Shown: positions 1 to 8,604, counted from the first letter of the stretch. The stretch is 9,117 bases of DNA from an uncultured Collinsella sp. (GCA_900541475.1 UQJV01000058.1:1-9117); one strand, 5' to 3'. Numbers and translations: made by a program. The notes: a model not told the origin generated them from the sequence alone.

Positions 1-282
1 CATGCGAACCTCCAGTCCGGACCGCCCCGCGGTCCAACTTTCTGTCCGCACCCCCATCTGGCCGAACTTGCAGAACAGGATTCGATTCTCACCTTCTGCC
101 CCATTGATGCCGCCGATGTAACCAATGACGAAATCTATGATGCCGCCCTACTCGCCATGACATATAAAGGCGACGACGCCCCCGATGTTGCCGCACTGTG
201 CCAAGCGGCAATCGGTCGACGTGGCGGCGCCAACACAAGCGGGAACGCCTTCGAAAGTTGCGGTGAAATACGGATTAGTTGA
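1..282 (+). CDS. C-terminal part of an unidentified protein (5' end outside window)
   Basis: One frame is open from the first base to a TGA at 280-282, giving 93 residues with no start inside the window. The other five frames are interrupted or look non-coding. Codon choice is GC-leaning and the residue mix is natural from about residue 15 on, with an acidic, alanine-rich stretch ending in CQAAIG around residue 70. The last 20 or so residues are glycine- and serine-rich and look less conserved. I do not recognise the family; three cysteines sit at about residues 15, 33 and 67. It is the only + strand gene here and converges on tktC. Its last codons lie inside one arm of a 15-bp inverted repeat (256-270 with 308-322), so the present C-terminus may have been shaped by that element. 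It could also be the decayed end of a gene. Confidence 0.5.
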   Translation, partial: HANLQSGPPRGPTFCPHPHLAELAEQDSILTFCPIDAADVTNDEIYDAALLAMTYKGDDAPDVAALCQAAIGRRGGANTSGNAFESCGEIRIS

Positions 283-322
283 GCCTTTAGGCTGGCAAAA
301 CAGTCCTTATTTCACCGCAACT
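256..322. repeat. Inverted repeat with 15-bp perfect arms spanning the end of the left-hand gene
   Basis: The arm agttgcggtgaaata at 256-270 is matched exactly by its reverse complement at 308-322, with 37 bases between. The spacer holds a smaller agcct/aggct dyad. The structure covers the stop codon of the + strand gene and lies beside a separate GC-rich terminator hairpin. It could be a small palindromic repeat element or a secondary structure at the 3' end of both convergent transcripts. Confidence 0.6.
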
Positions 323-328
323 GAAACA

Positions 329-353
329 GGGGCGCTCTCCAAGAGAGCGCCCC
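329..353. terminator. Bidirectional hairpin terminator between convergent genes
   Basis: An 11-bp perfect GC-rich stem (329-339 with 343-353) has a three-base loop. It lies between the + strand gene ending at 282 and tktC ending at 426 on the - strand. The T tracts on both sides are short and imperfect, so termination may rely mainly on the strong stem. The position supports use by both transcripts. Confidence 0.65.
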
Positions 354-425
354 TGCCGGGTTTCCATAGTACTGGCGAAGCAGTTTTATAGTTCCGGCGA
401 AGCAGTCCTTGAGATCCGCCTTGCC

Positions 426-1367
426 TTATGCCAAGAACTCCTTGGTGGTCGCCACGATGTTGGCGGCGTCCAGGCCGTACTTGTGCAGGAGCTCGGCGCC
501 CGGGCCGGACTCGCCGAACGTGTCGTTGACGCCGATCTTCTTGAGCGGCGTCGGGCACTGCTCGCACAGGACGTCGGCGACGGCGCTGCCCAGGCCGCCG
601 ATCACGGAGTGCTCCTCGACGGTCACGACGTGGCCGGTCTTGGTGGCGCTCTTGACAATCAGGTCGGCATCGATGGGCTTGATGGTGTGCATGTTGATGA
701 CCTCGGCATCGATGCCCTCGGCAGCAAGCTGCTCAGCGGCCTCGAGGGCCTCGCCGACCATCAGACCGCAGGCGACGATGGTCACGTCGGCGCCCTCGCG
801 CATGACGATACCGCGGCCCAGCTCGAACTTATAGGTCTCGGGGTCGTTGATGACCGGCGAGGCCAGACGGGCAAAGCGCATGTACACAGGGCCGTCGCAC
901 TCGTAGGCGGCGCGCGTCACGGCGCGGGCCTCTACGTCGTCAGCGGGAACGATCACGGTCATGCCGGGGATAACGCGCATAAGGGCGATATCCTCGCAGC
1001 ACTGGTGCGTGGCGCCATCCTCGCCCACCGAGATACCGGCGTGTGTGGCACCGATCTTGACGTTGAGGTGCGGGTAACCGATGGAATTGCGGACCTGCTC
1101 AAAGGCGCGGCCGGCGGCAAACATGGCAAAGGTGCTCGCGAAGGCAACGCGGCCGGTGGTTGCGATGCCGGCGGCAACACCCATCAGGTTGCTCTCGGCA
1201 ATGCCCACATCGAAAAAGCGGTCGGGGCGGGCTGCCTTGAACTTGCCGGTCTGCGTGGCGGCGGCCAGGTCGGCGTCGAGGACCACAAAGTCATCGTGCT
1301 CGTTGGCGAGCTCGACGAGGGCCTCGCCGTAGCTTACGCGCGTGGCGATTTTCTTGACATCTGCCAT
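426..1367 (-). CDS. tktC: Transketolase, C-terminal subunit
   Basis: This 313-residue protein is the second half of a transketolase, supplying the pyrimidine-binding and C-terminal domains. Together with the TktN half it moves two-carbon ketol units between sugar phosphates in the cytoplasmic non-oxidative pentose phosphate pathway. Visible features are the GIAESN motif at residues 55-60, whose glutamate is the one that activates thiamine diphosphate in this family. Next come FASTFAMF near 77-84, the HAGISVGEDGATHQ segment at 109-122, and a C-terminal regulatory-type domain from about 190 with EEHSVIGGLGSAVA at 251-264. The ATG at 1367 follows a GAGGAG site and begins one base after the tktN TAG, so the two are almost certainly co-translated. 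The frame stays open far upstream, but that extension overlaps tktN and is not used. Related split enzymes include DXS-like proteins and the E1 beta subunit; the partner's sequence makes transketolase the best call. Confidence 0.93.
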   Translation of the reverse strand: MADVKKIATRVSYGEALVELANEHDDFVVLDADLAAATQTGKFKAARPDRFFDVGIAESNLMGVAAGIATTGRVAFASTFAMFAAGRAFEQVRNSIGYPHLNVKIGATHAGISVGEDGATHQCCEDIALMRVIPGMTVIVPADDVEARAVTRAAYECDGPVYMRFARLASPVINDPETYKFELGRGIVMREGADVTIVACGLMVGEALEAAEQLAAEGIDAEVINMHTIKPIDADLIVKSATKTGHVVTVEEHSVIGGLGSAVADVLCEQCPTPLKKIGVNDTFGESGPGAELLHKYGLDAANIVATTKEFLA

Positions 1368-1368
1368 C

Positions 1369-2199
1369 CTAGAGCTCCTCTCCGGCGGCCGTGAGCTCTG
1401 CCATGGCCTGCTCAAACTGTTCATCGTTGGGGGCCTTACCGTGCCAGCCCACCTGGTTTTCCATAAAGGAGACGCCCTTGCCCTTTGTGGTCTCGGCGAT
1501 AATGGCGGTAGGCTGACCCTTGGTGGCGCGGGCCTCGGCAAAGGCGGCGCGGATCTGATCGAAGTCGTTGCCGTCGGCAAGCTCCACCACGTGGAACTTA
1601 AAGGCGCGGAACTTGTCTGCCAGCGGCATGGGGTCGTTGACCTCCTCGACGGGGCCATCGATCTGCAGGCCATTGTGGTCAACAATCACGCAGAGGTTGT
1701 CGAGCTGCTGGTTGCCGGCAAACATGGCGGCCTCCCAGACCTGGCCCTCCTCGCTCTCGCCATCGCCCAGCAGGGCGTACGTGCGGTAAGTATCGCCCCA
1801 GTGCTTGGCGGCGACGGCCATGCCCACGGCGGCGGAGATGCCCTGGCCGAGCGAGCCGGTGGACATGTCGACGCCCGGGGTGTCGTTCATGTTGGGATGA
1901 CCCTGCAGGTGGCTGCCGATATGGCGCAGCGTCTCGAGGTCCTCCTTGGGGAAGAATCCGCGCTCGGCGAGCACGGCGTACAGGCCCGGAGCACAATGGC
2001 CCTTGGAGAGCACAAAACGGTCGCGATTGGCCTTGCGGGGATCGGCCGGGTCGACGTTCATTTCCTCAAAGTACAGATAGGTCATGATGTCGGCGGCGCC
2101 GAGCGAACCGCCCGGATGGCCAGACTTGGCAGCGTGCACGCCGGTGACGATGCCCTTCCTTACCTCGTTGGCAACCTTTTTGAGCTCTTCGTCGCTCAT
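1369..2199 (-). CDS. tktN: Transketolase, N-terminal subunit
   Basis: This 276-residue protein is the thiamine-diphosphate (pyrophosphate-binding) half of a split transketolase. Sequence landmarks in order are SGHPGG at 26-31, KGHCAPGLYA at 66-75, HLQGHPN at 97-103, TGSLGQG at 114-120, and the cofactor and magnesium motif GDGE at 145-148 closed by N176. KGKGVSFME follows at 239-247 and WHGK at 252-255. These are the classic transketolase signatures, and the length fits other free-standing N-terminal halves, common in Firmicutes, Actinobacteria and archaea. The ATG at 2199 sits four bases after AAGGAAGG, a strong ribosome binding site. The TAG stop is one base from the tktC start, which implies equal production of both halves. 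It leads a two-gene operon with a candidate promoter near 2285-2290. Confidence 0.94.
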   Translation of the reverse strand: MSDEELKKVANEVRKGIVTGVHAAKSGHPGGSLGAADIMTYLYFEEMNVDPADPRKANRDRFVLSKGHCAPGLYAVLAERGFFPKEDLETLRHIGSHLQGHPNMNDTPGVDMSTGSLGQGISAAVGMAVAAKHWGDTYRTYALLGDGESEEGQVWEAAMFAGNQQLDNLCVIVDHNGLQIDGPVEEVNDPMPLADKFRAFKFHVVELADGNDFDQIRAAFAEARATKGQPTAIIAETTKGKGVSFMENQVGWHGKAPNDEQFEQAMAELTAAGEEL

Positions 2200-2284
2200 T
2201 GTGCCTTCCTTTCATCCTCTTAAGACAAGATGCGCACGGCACCGAAGGTAATCCCAACACAGCCGCAATGCACGTACGTCATTC

Positions 2285-2290
2285 ATTATG
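2285..2290 (-). promoter_or_regulatory. Candidate -10 box of the tktNC operon
   Basis: CATAAT on the - strand is one base from the TATAAT consensus and lies 86 bases upstream of the tktN start. The hexamer 17 bases further up is only a weak -35 match. A perfect 8-bp palindrome, acgtacgt at 2272-2279, would fall around the transcription start. No other box in the gap is clearly better. Confidence 0.35.
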
Positions 2291-2421
2291 CTGGAAACTG
2301 ATGGCTTTACCAGAGTTTTTATCATTATTTGAACAATTTAGCAGGCAGAACCGCTGATGAAACGGTTTATCAATGTGAACGTCTTTTGGATGCGGTGGCT
2401 GCCTCTCGCCCCGGCACAAAA

Positions 2422-2488
2422 ATGATCCGCAATCCTGCCGTCCCCTACGAATCACCTGATCCCTTGGGGACGGAGGAAAACGGATCAT
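2422..2488. repeat. REP-like palindrome C; also the likely yitT terminator
   Basis: The outer arms atgatccg (2422-2429) and cggatcat (2481-2488) enclose an inner stem. That stem is ccgtcccc (2438-2445) with ggggacgg (2466-2473), extended by cct/agg (2434-2436 with 2474-2476). On the - strand the whole stem is followed by a run of five T, immediately downstream of the yitT stop codon. It can therefore act as a terminator as well as belong to the repeat family seen in two other gaps of this window. Confidence 0.65.
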
Positions 2489-2509
2489 GTCCGCAAACAG
2501 AAATTCAGC

Positions 2510-3400
2510 CTACGCGTTAATGTCCTTGAATCCCTCACCGAAGGCTTCCGTAACGTCGGCGACCGTCACAATGGCGTGAGGATCGCGCTCGCGCACGATT
2601 GTTTTAAGGGTGTTGAGCTCTCGACGGCTAACGATCACCATGATCACCGGCTTCTCGATGCCCGAATACATACCGGTCGCCCTAAACTTGGTGCAGCCGC
2701 GTCCCAGACCATACATGATGTCGGCCGCGATATCGGGGAAATTGTCCGAGATGATGAGCACCATACGACGCTTATTGCCGCCATCGACCACGGCATCGAT
2801 CACATAGCCGCTGATCACCATCGATAGTCCTGCATACAGAGCATTTTCGAGCGAGAAGACCGGAGCCGATGCCGCGCATACGGCAACGTCGATTGCCATG
2901 ACGGTCGAGCCCACCGGCAGCGAGGTGTTACGCGAGATGATTTGGCCAATCGTGTCCGAGCCGCCGGTGTTGGCGCCGGCGCGCAACACCATGCCGTAAC
3001 CGATACCCGTAATAATGCCGCCCCACATAGCGGGAAGCATCAGGTCCGCATCTGCCAGAGGCGCTACAAACGGGGCAAACAGATCGGTAAAAAAGCCCAG
3101 CAGCACAAAGCCCGTCGCTGTCTGCACCACGTAGAACATGCCGCCCTCGCGCATAACGATCAGCAACAGCAAGGCATTCATCACGATGGTCTGGATGCCG
3201 ACGGGAAGCGACACGCCTCGCGCTGCGCCGACCGCCTGGATAATCGTCGCAAGGCCCGTAACGCCACCGGCGGCAAGCCCGTTGGGAATCAAAAACAGGT
3301 CGGTCGCGATGGCGGCCAAGGCACACCCCAACATAATCTGGGGCAGATCGTGAAAGAAGTTCATCGAAAGAATGCGCTTGATGTCCAGACGATATGCCAT
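2510..3400 (-). CDS. YitT-family membrane protein (DUF161 plus C-terminal DUF2179)
   Basis: This 296-residue integral membrane protein has several hydrophobic segments between about residues 20 and 205. They include LGCALAAIATDLFLIP near 24-39, a segment at 70-83, FVLLGFFTDLFAPF near 98-111, MWGGIITGIGYGMVL near 125-139 and a segment at 187-205. Conserved family elements are PNGLAAGGVTGLA at 39-51 and RAGANTGGSDTIG at 140-152. From about 210 a soluble alpha/beta DUF2179-type domain follows, ending near TVADVTEAFG. Family length is usually 280-300, so it is complete. The biochemical role of YitT proteins is not established; transport has been suggested. I chose the ATG at 3400, preceded by GAGGGAGG, over an in-frame GTG at 3424 that lies inside a hairpin. 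The stop is TAG. It is separated from prfB by hairpins and seems to have its own leader. Confidence 0.92.
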   Translation of the reverse strand: MAYRLDIKRILSMNFFHDLPQIMLGCALAAIATDLFLIPNGLAAGGVTGLATIIQAVGAARGVSLPVGIQTIVMNALLLLIVMREGGMFYVVQTATGFVLLGFFTDLFAPFVAPLADADLMLPAMWGGIITGIGYGMVLRAGANTGGSDTIGQIISRNTSLPVGSTVMAIDVAVCAASAPVFSLENALYAGLSMVISGYVIDAVVDGGNKRRMVLIISDNFPDIAADIMYGLGRGCTKFRATGMYSGIEKPVIMVIVSRRELNTLKTIVRERDPHAIVTVADVTEAFGEGFKDINA

Positions 3401-3411
3401 GCTGCCTCCCT

Positions 3412-3441
3412 CAAAAAAGCGCACCCCATCGGATGCGCTTT
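3412..3441 (-). promoter_or_regulatory. Hairpin plus T6 directly before the yitT ribosome binding site (attenuator-like)
   Basis: On the - strand an 8-bp stem (3434-3441 with 3416-3423), with two further inner pairs, is followed by six T residues. One base further on is the GAGGGAGG ribosome binding site of yitT. It has the form of an intrinsic terminator. It could end prfB read-through, but a promoter-like TAGAAT lies upstream of it at 3461-3466, which would make it a leader attenuator. Confidence 0.6.
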
Positions 3442-3460
3442 GAACTTCTTCTTGTATTCG

Positions 3461-3466
3461 ATTCTA
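3461..3466 (-). promoter_or_regulatory. Candidate -10 box of yitT
   Basis: TAGAAT on the - strand matches five of six consensus positions and lies between the two prfB-end hairpins and the yitT leader hairpin. No strong -35 hexamer is present at normal spacing. If used, transcription would start near 3454 and the leader would be about 54 bases. Confidence 0.3.
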
Positions 3467-3480
3467 CCGATTCGCCCAAC

Positions 3481-3540
3481 AAAAACCACCCCTGTGCAGG
3501 GTATGTTCTGGATACAAAACCACCCCGCTCGGAGGGTTTT
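3481..3540 (-). terminator. Tandem related hairpins ending the secA-prfB transcript
   Basis: Two similar modules follow the prfB stop on the - strand. The first (3540-3516) pairs aaaacc..cc with gg..ggtttt around a five-base loop, with one mismatch and one G-U pair. The second (3503-3481) has a weaker ccct/aggg stem followed by ggtggttttt. Both share the + strand sequence aaaccacccc (3483-3492 and 3517-3526), so one looks like a duplicate of the other. Neither stem is very strong alone. Confidence 0.5.
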
Positions 3541-3566
3541 ATCCATTTCCACACAAACCGAGCGGT

Positions 3567-4714
3567 TTAGGCAGACGGGGTCTCCGCGTCAGCGTTGCCG
3601 GTAGCCCAACGGTGATAGCCAATTACAAACGGATCCAGATCGCCGTCGTCAAGAACTGCCTCGACGTTGCTGGTCTCCACACCCGTGCGCAGGTCCTTAA
3701 CCATCTGGTACGGGTAGAGCACGTAGCTGCGGATCTGGTTGCCAAAACCAATTGTGGTCTTGGGTCCGCGAATCTCATCCAGGGCCTCGGCGCGCTTTTC
3801 GAGCTCAATCTCGTACAGACGCGCCTTGAGGATCTGCATGCACGCAGCCTTGTTTTGAATCTGGCTTCGCTCGTTTTGACACGTGACCACAATACCGCTG
3901 GGGAAATGCGTCACGCGCACGGCGGAGTCGGTGGTGTTGACACCCTGGCCACCCGGGCCGCTTGCATGGTACACGTCGACGCGAATGTCATCGGGATTAA
4001 TCTCGATATCGATATCGTCGGGTAGCACCGGAATGACCTCGACGCCGGCAAACGTAGTCTGTCGGCGCTTCTTGTCGTCGGTGGGGCTAATGCGCACCAG
4101 GCGGTGAACTCCGGCCTCGGCACGAAGCATGCCAAAGGCGTCCTTGCCTTCGACGGTAAAGGTCGCGCGATCGATGCCGATGACCTCGGCCGCGGGGCAA
4201 TCGTTGATGGTGACCTTCCAACCGCGGCGCTGGCAGTACTTCATGTACATCTTAAAGAGCATGAAAGTCCAGTCCTGGGCCTCCAAGCCACCCTGTCCGG
4301 GCTTGATGGTCACAATCGCGTCGCCATGGTCGAACTCCCCGGTAAACCAGCTCGAAAGCTCAAGCTCGTCGATGGCGCGGGATAGGCGCTCCGCCGTGGC
4401 GGCAGCCTCCTCACGCAGCGCAGCGGCATCGGGGTCATCGCCCATTTCCTCGGCAAGCTCCAACGCGGCACGAGCATCGGAAAGCTCACCGCGTGCCGTA
4501 TCCACAGCGGCGATGTCCTCCTTGGCGCGTGCAATCTCCTCCATCGTGGCGCGAGCGGCATCGGCGTCGTCCCAAAAGCCCGGGGCGACGCTTTTGGCCT
4601 CGAGCTCCGTTACGCGGGTGCGCTTCTCGTCCAAATGGAGATACGACTCGACCTCGCCGAGTCGGTCCGCAAATGCGTCCAACTCGGCGGGCGTTACCTC
4701 TAGAGTCTCGGTCA

Positions 4715-4715
<1 letters not shown>
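3567..4715 (-). CDS. prfB: Peptide chain release factor 2
   Basis: This 382-residue class I release factor normally reads UAA and UGA and triggers peptide release on the ribosome. It has an N-terminal helical domain (about 1-120), then IKPGQGGLEAQDW at 137-149 where relatives usually have a GGTE-type core. The codon-recognition region follows at about 200-225, and the catalytic GGQ at 255-257 lies within SGPGGQGVNTTDSAVR, an actinobacterial form. The C-terminal part includes QIRSYVLYPYQMVKDLRTG at 327-345. The stop-codon tripeptide reads SPT at 210-212 instead of the usual SPF; I rechecked the codons directly. There is no internal TGA at the SYL/HLD junction near residue 26, so the programmed frameshift known from many bacteria is absent. 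The ATG shares its A with the secA TAA, with a weak AGGA eight bases upstream, so translation is probably coupled to secA. Stop is TAA. Confidence 0.95.
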
Positions 4716-7522
<2,807 letters not shown>

Positions 7523-7651
7523 GTGGTTTTCCTTTTTGGCCATCGCCCACGCCATGCAGCCTTGAGCGAGTTAAACACAGATAAATGTACTTTAGCCAAA
7601 CAAGGCGCGGCCTATACGGTCGACCTCGACCGCCACGTAATAACTACGACC

Positions 7652-7688
7652 AACCTGCCAAAAAGGGACAGGTTTATTTTGGCAGGTT
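7652..7688. repeat. REP-like palindrome A
   Basis: The perfect 12-bp arms aacctgccaaaa (7652-7663) and ttttggcaggtt (7677-7688) enclose a 13-base loop carrying gggacagg. That octamer resembles the GGGGACGG core of the other palindromes in this window. It lies about 30 bases from palindrome B, so the two form a mosaic pair. Confidence 0.65.
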
Positions 7689-7718
7689 TTATCTGGGCAA
7701 ACGCTGCATCTCTGCCAT

Positions 7719-7786
7719 TTGGTGCAAACGAACCCGTCCCCTTCGCACCAATTTTGGTGCCATGGGGACGGGTTCGTTTGCGCCAA
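7719..7786. repeat. REP-like palindrome B with inner hairpin
   Basis: Arms of 23 bases (7719-7741 and 7764-7786) match at all but one position and contain the cccgtcccc/ggggacggg core next to aaacgaa/ttcgttt. Inside them lies a second perfect 7-bp hairpin (7745-7751 with 7754-7760). In single-stranded form the element would fold into a very stable two-tier structure. It directly abuts the T tract of the rpmE terminator. Confidence 0.8.
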
Positions 7787-7829
7787 TTAAAGAAAAGGGC
7801 CGCGCACCCAGATGGATACGCGGTCCTTT
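7787..7829 (-). terminator. Intrinsic terminator of rpmE
   Basis: On the - strand an 11-base stem (7829-7819 with 7804-7794) with a single mismatch closes a 14-base loop. It is followed by TTTTCTTT. It begins 35 bases after the rpmE stop codon, the expected position. Confidence 0.85.
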
Positions 7830-7863
7830 AGCCATGAATGCGAGTGTTTGCTCGGCGAGCTAG

Positions 7864-8289
7864 TTACTCAGCAGCCTCGGTGGTCTCGGCCTCGGCAGCG
7901 GCCTCCTCGACGGGAGCCTCTGCGGGAGCCTCGGCAGCCTGCTTGGCAGCCTCCTCGGCAAACTTAGCGGCACGCTTAGCCTTCTCGGCAGCCTTAGCCT
8001 CAGCGGCGGCCTTGCGAGCGGCCTCGGCCTCAGCGGCCTTGGCGGCCTTGGCAGCCTTGGCCTCCTCAGCCTTCTTGAGCTGGGCGGCAGCGGCGCCACC
8101 GAACTTGTCGGCGAAGCGCTGGACGCGTCCACCGGTGTCGACGAACTTCTGCTGGCCGGTGTAGAACGGGTGGCACTCGTTGCAAAGCTCGACCTTCATC
8201 TCGGACACGGTAGCGTGCGTCTTGAAGGTGTTGCCGCAGGAGCACGTCACCGTGCACTCGACATACTGGGGATGGATACCCTGCTTCAT
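7864..8289 (-). CDS. rpmE: Ribosomal protein L31 with long Ala/Glu/Lys C-terminal extension
   Basis: L31 (bL31) sits at the interface of the 50S and 30S ribosomal subunits. Residues 1-65 are a complete zinc-binding L31: KQGIHPQY at 2-9, cysteines at 16, 18, 36 and 39, HPFYTGQQKFVDTGGRVQRF at 40-59. Family members usually stop near 65-90 residues, but this one runs to 141. Residues 66-120 are almost only Ala, Lys and Glu with some Arg, and should form a long charged helix. Residues 121-141 are acidic with Pro and Thr. The tail is genuine coding: one frame, a TAA stop, then a good terminator. The ATG follows AAGGAG at seven bases. The four-cysteine form is the zinc-dependent paralogue type, often replaced by a zinc-free copy under zinc limitation. 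The 5' leader is structured, suggesting autoregulation. It appears to be a single-gene transcript. Confidence 0.95.
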   Translation of the reverse strand: MKQGIHPQYVECTVTCSCGNTFKTHATVSEMKVELCNECHPFYTGQQKFVDTGGRVQRFADKFGGAAAAQLKKAEEAKAAKAAKAAEAEAARKAAAEAKAAEKAKRAAKFAEEAAKQAAEAPAEAPVEEAAAEAETTEAAE

Positions 8290-8367
8290 GGTAGGACTCC
8301 TTATTAGTCAGGCGCTGGTTACCGATCAGCGCATAAGGCGTCTTGGTTTCCGACCAAGACAACAAAC
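8290..8367 (-). promoter_or_regulatory. Structured rpmE leader (ribosomal protein leader candidate)
   Basis: Between the predicted transcription start and the rpmE ATG, the - strand RNA contains two perfect hairpins. An 8-bp stem gtcttggt/accaagac lies at 8360-8353 with 8347-8340, and a 6-bp stem gcgctg/cagcgc at 8332-8327 with 8317-8312. They are followed by a weak gact/agtc pairing that would place the AAGGAG site in a loop. From memory, an L31 leader class has been described for Coriobacteria; I cannot test the match here. Confidence 0.6.
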
Positions 8368-8373
8368 TCGGCT

Positions 8374-8402
8374 ATGATACCACGGCGCCGAGCGTCCCAC
8401 AA
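8374..8402 (-). promoter_or_regulatory. Candidate rpmE promoter
   Basis: TATCAT (8379-8374 on the - strand) lies 17 bases downstream of TTGTGG (8402-8397). The -10 matches consensus at five of six positions and the -35 keeps the TTG. Start would be near 8367, just before the first leader hairpin. Confidence 0.5.
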
Positions 8403-8458
8403 AAGGTTCACGGTCTTTTCGGAACGACACGAATCTGACCCATCGAAACACATCTCCA

Positions 8459-8536
8459 CCGTTCCTTCAACTGGGAAAATGCCGTCCCCGGGGCCTGAGA
8501 AGGGCCCCGGGGACGTTCGACTGACTGCGGGAACGG
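8459..8536. repeat. REP-like palindrome D
   Basis: The perfect 13-bp core stem cgtccccggggcc (8483-8495) with ggccccggggacg (8503-8515) has a seven-base loop. Outer arms ccgttcc (8459-8465) and ggaacgg (8530-8536) flank it. The plan (outer variable arms, internal loop, CCGTCCCC core) is that of palindrome C. It lies upstream of the rpmE promoter and downstream of the neighbouring terminator. Confidence 0.65.
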
Positions 8537-8578
8537 CCTTTCCGCTCAATGTGTTCGGCTGAGATCGGAAATCAACCA

Positions 8579-8597
8579 AACTGAACTAGGTTCAGTT
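8579..8597. repeat. Short perfect dyad next to the terminator
   Basis: aactgaac (8579-8586) and gttcagtt (8590-8597) form an 8-bp inverted repeat around three bases, with aacca and tggtt further out on either side. It could be an operator-like site or a second 3'-end hairpin for the right-hand operon. No function can be assigned. Confidence 0.45.
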
Positions 8598-8604
8598 GAC
8601 ATGG

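Larger units (their letters stand above)
2200..2509. other. Gap between yitT and tktN without a convincing gene
   Basis: The 310 bases hold palindrome C near yitT, a more AT-rich stretch at about 2290-2400, a short aaccg/cggtt dyad near 2349, the candidate tkt promoter and the tktN ribosome binding site. Short open frames exist on both strands (2329-2520 and 2279-2488). They begin at weak starts without ribosome binding sites and run through the palindrome, so I do not call them. Confidence 0.6.
7523..7863. other. Gap between rpmE and secA: terminator plus two palindromic repeats
   Basis: The 341 bases contain the rpmE terminator (7787-7829), palindrome B (7719-7786), palindrome A (7652-7688) and the secA leader. 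A possible secA promoter is TTACGT followed after 18 bases by TATAGG on the - strand (around 7613-7643), but the match is weak. Open frames here on either strand run through the palindromes and are not called. Confidence 0.6.

Noticed and set aside
1368..1685. An upstream extension of tktC giving a 419-residue protein
   Set aside because: The extra residues overlap tktN in another frame and are Arg/Pro/Ser-rich. The ATG at 1367 has a good ribosome binding site and begins exactly where the domain starts.
483..2223. Long + strand frames (483-1394 and 1342-2223) opposite the transketolase genes
   Set aside because: Both are antisense shadows of tktC and tktN with low-complexity composition.
2279..2520. 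Short frames in the yitT-tktN gap on both strands
   Set aside because: Weak starts, no ribosome binding sites, and both run through palindrome C. I considered a decayed gene remnant but could not support it.
3401..3424. GTG start of the YitT protein eight codons upstream
   Set aside because: That start lies inside the leader hairpin and lacks a ribosome binding site, whereas the ATG at 3400 has GAGGGAGG in front of it.
4620..4660. Programmed +1 frameshift in prfB
   Set aside because: The frame reads straight through the SYL/HLD junction where other bacteria have an in-frame TGA. No stop is present.
7652..7786. CRISPR array
   Set aside because: The repeats are inverted, not direct, and there is no regular spacer pattern.
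7523..7863. Frames of 64-102 codons between rpmE and secA
   Set aside because: They translate the palindromes and the terminator; no homology signal or initiation site.
7864..8092. Frameshift or misassembly creating the L31 tail
   Set aside because: The Ala/Lys/Glu frame is uniform, ends in a normal TAA and is followed at the right distance by a terminator.
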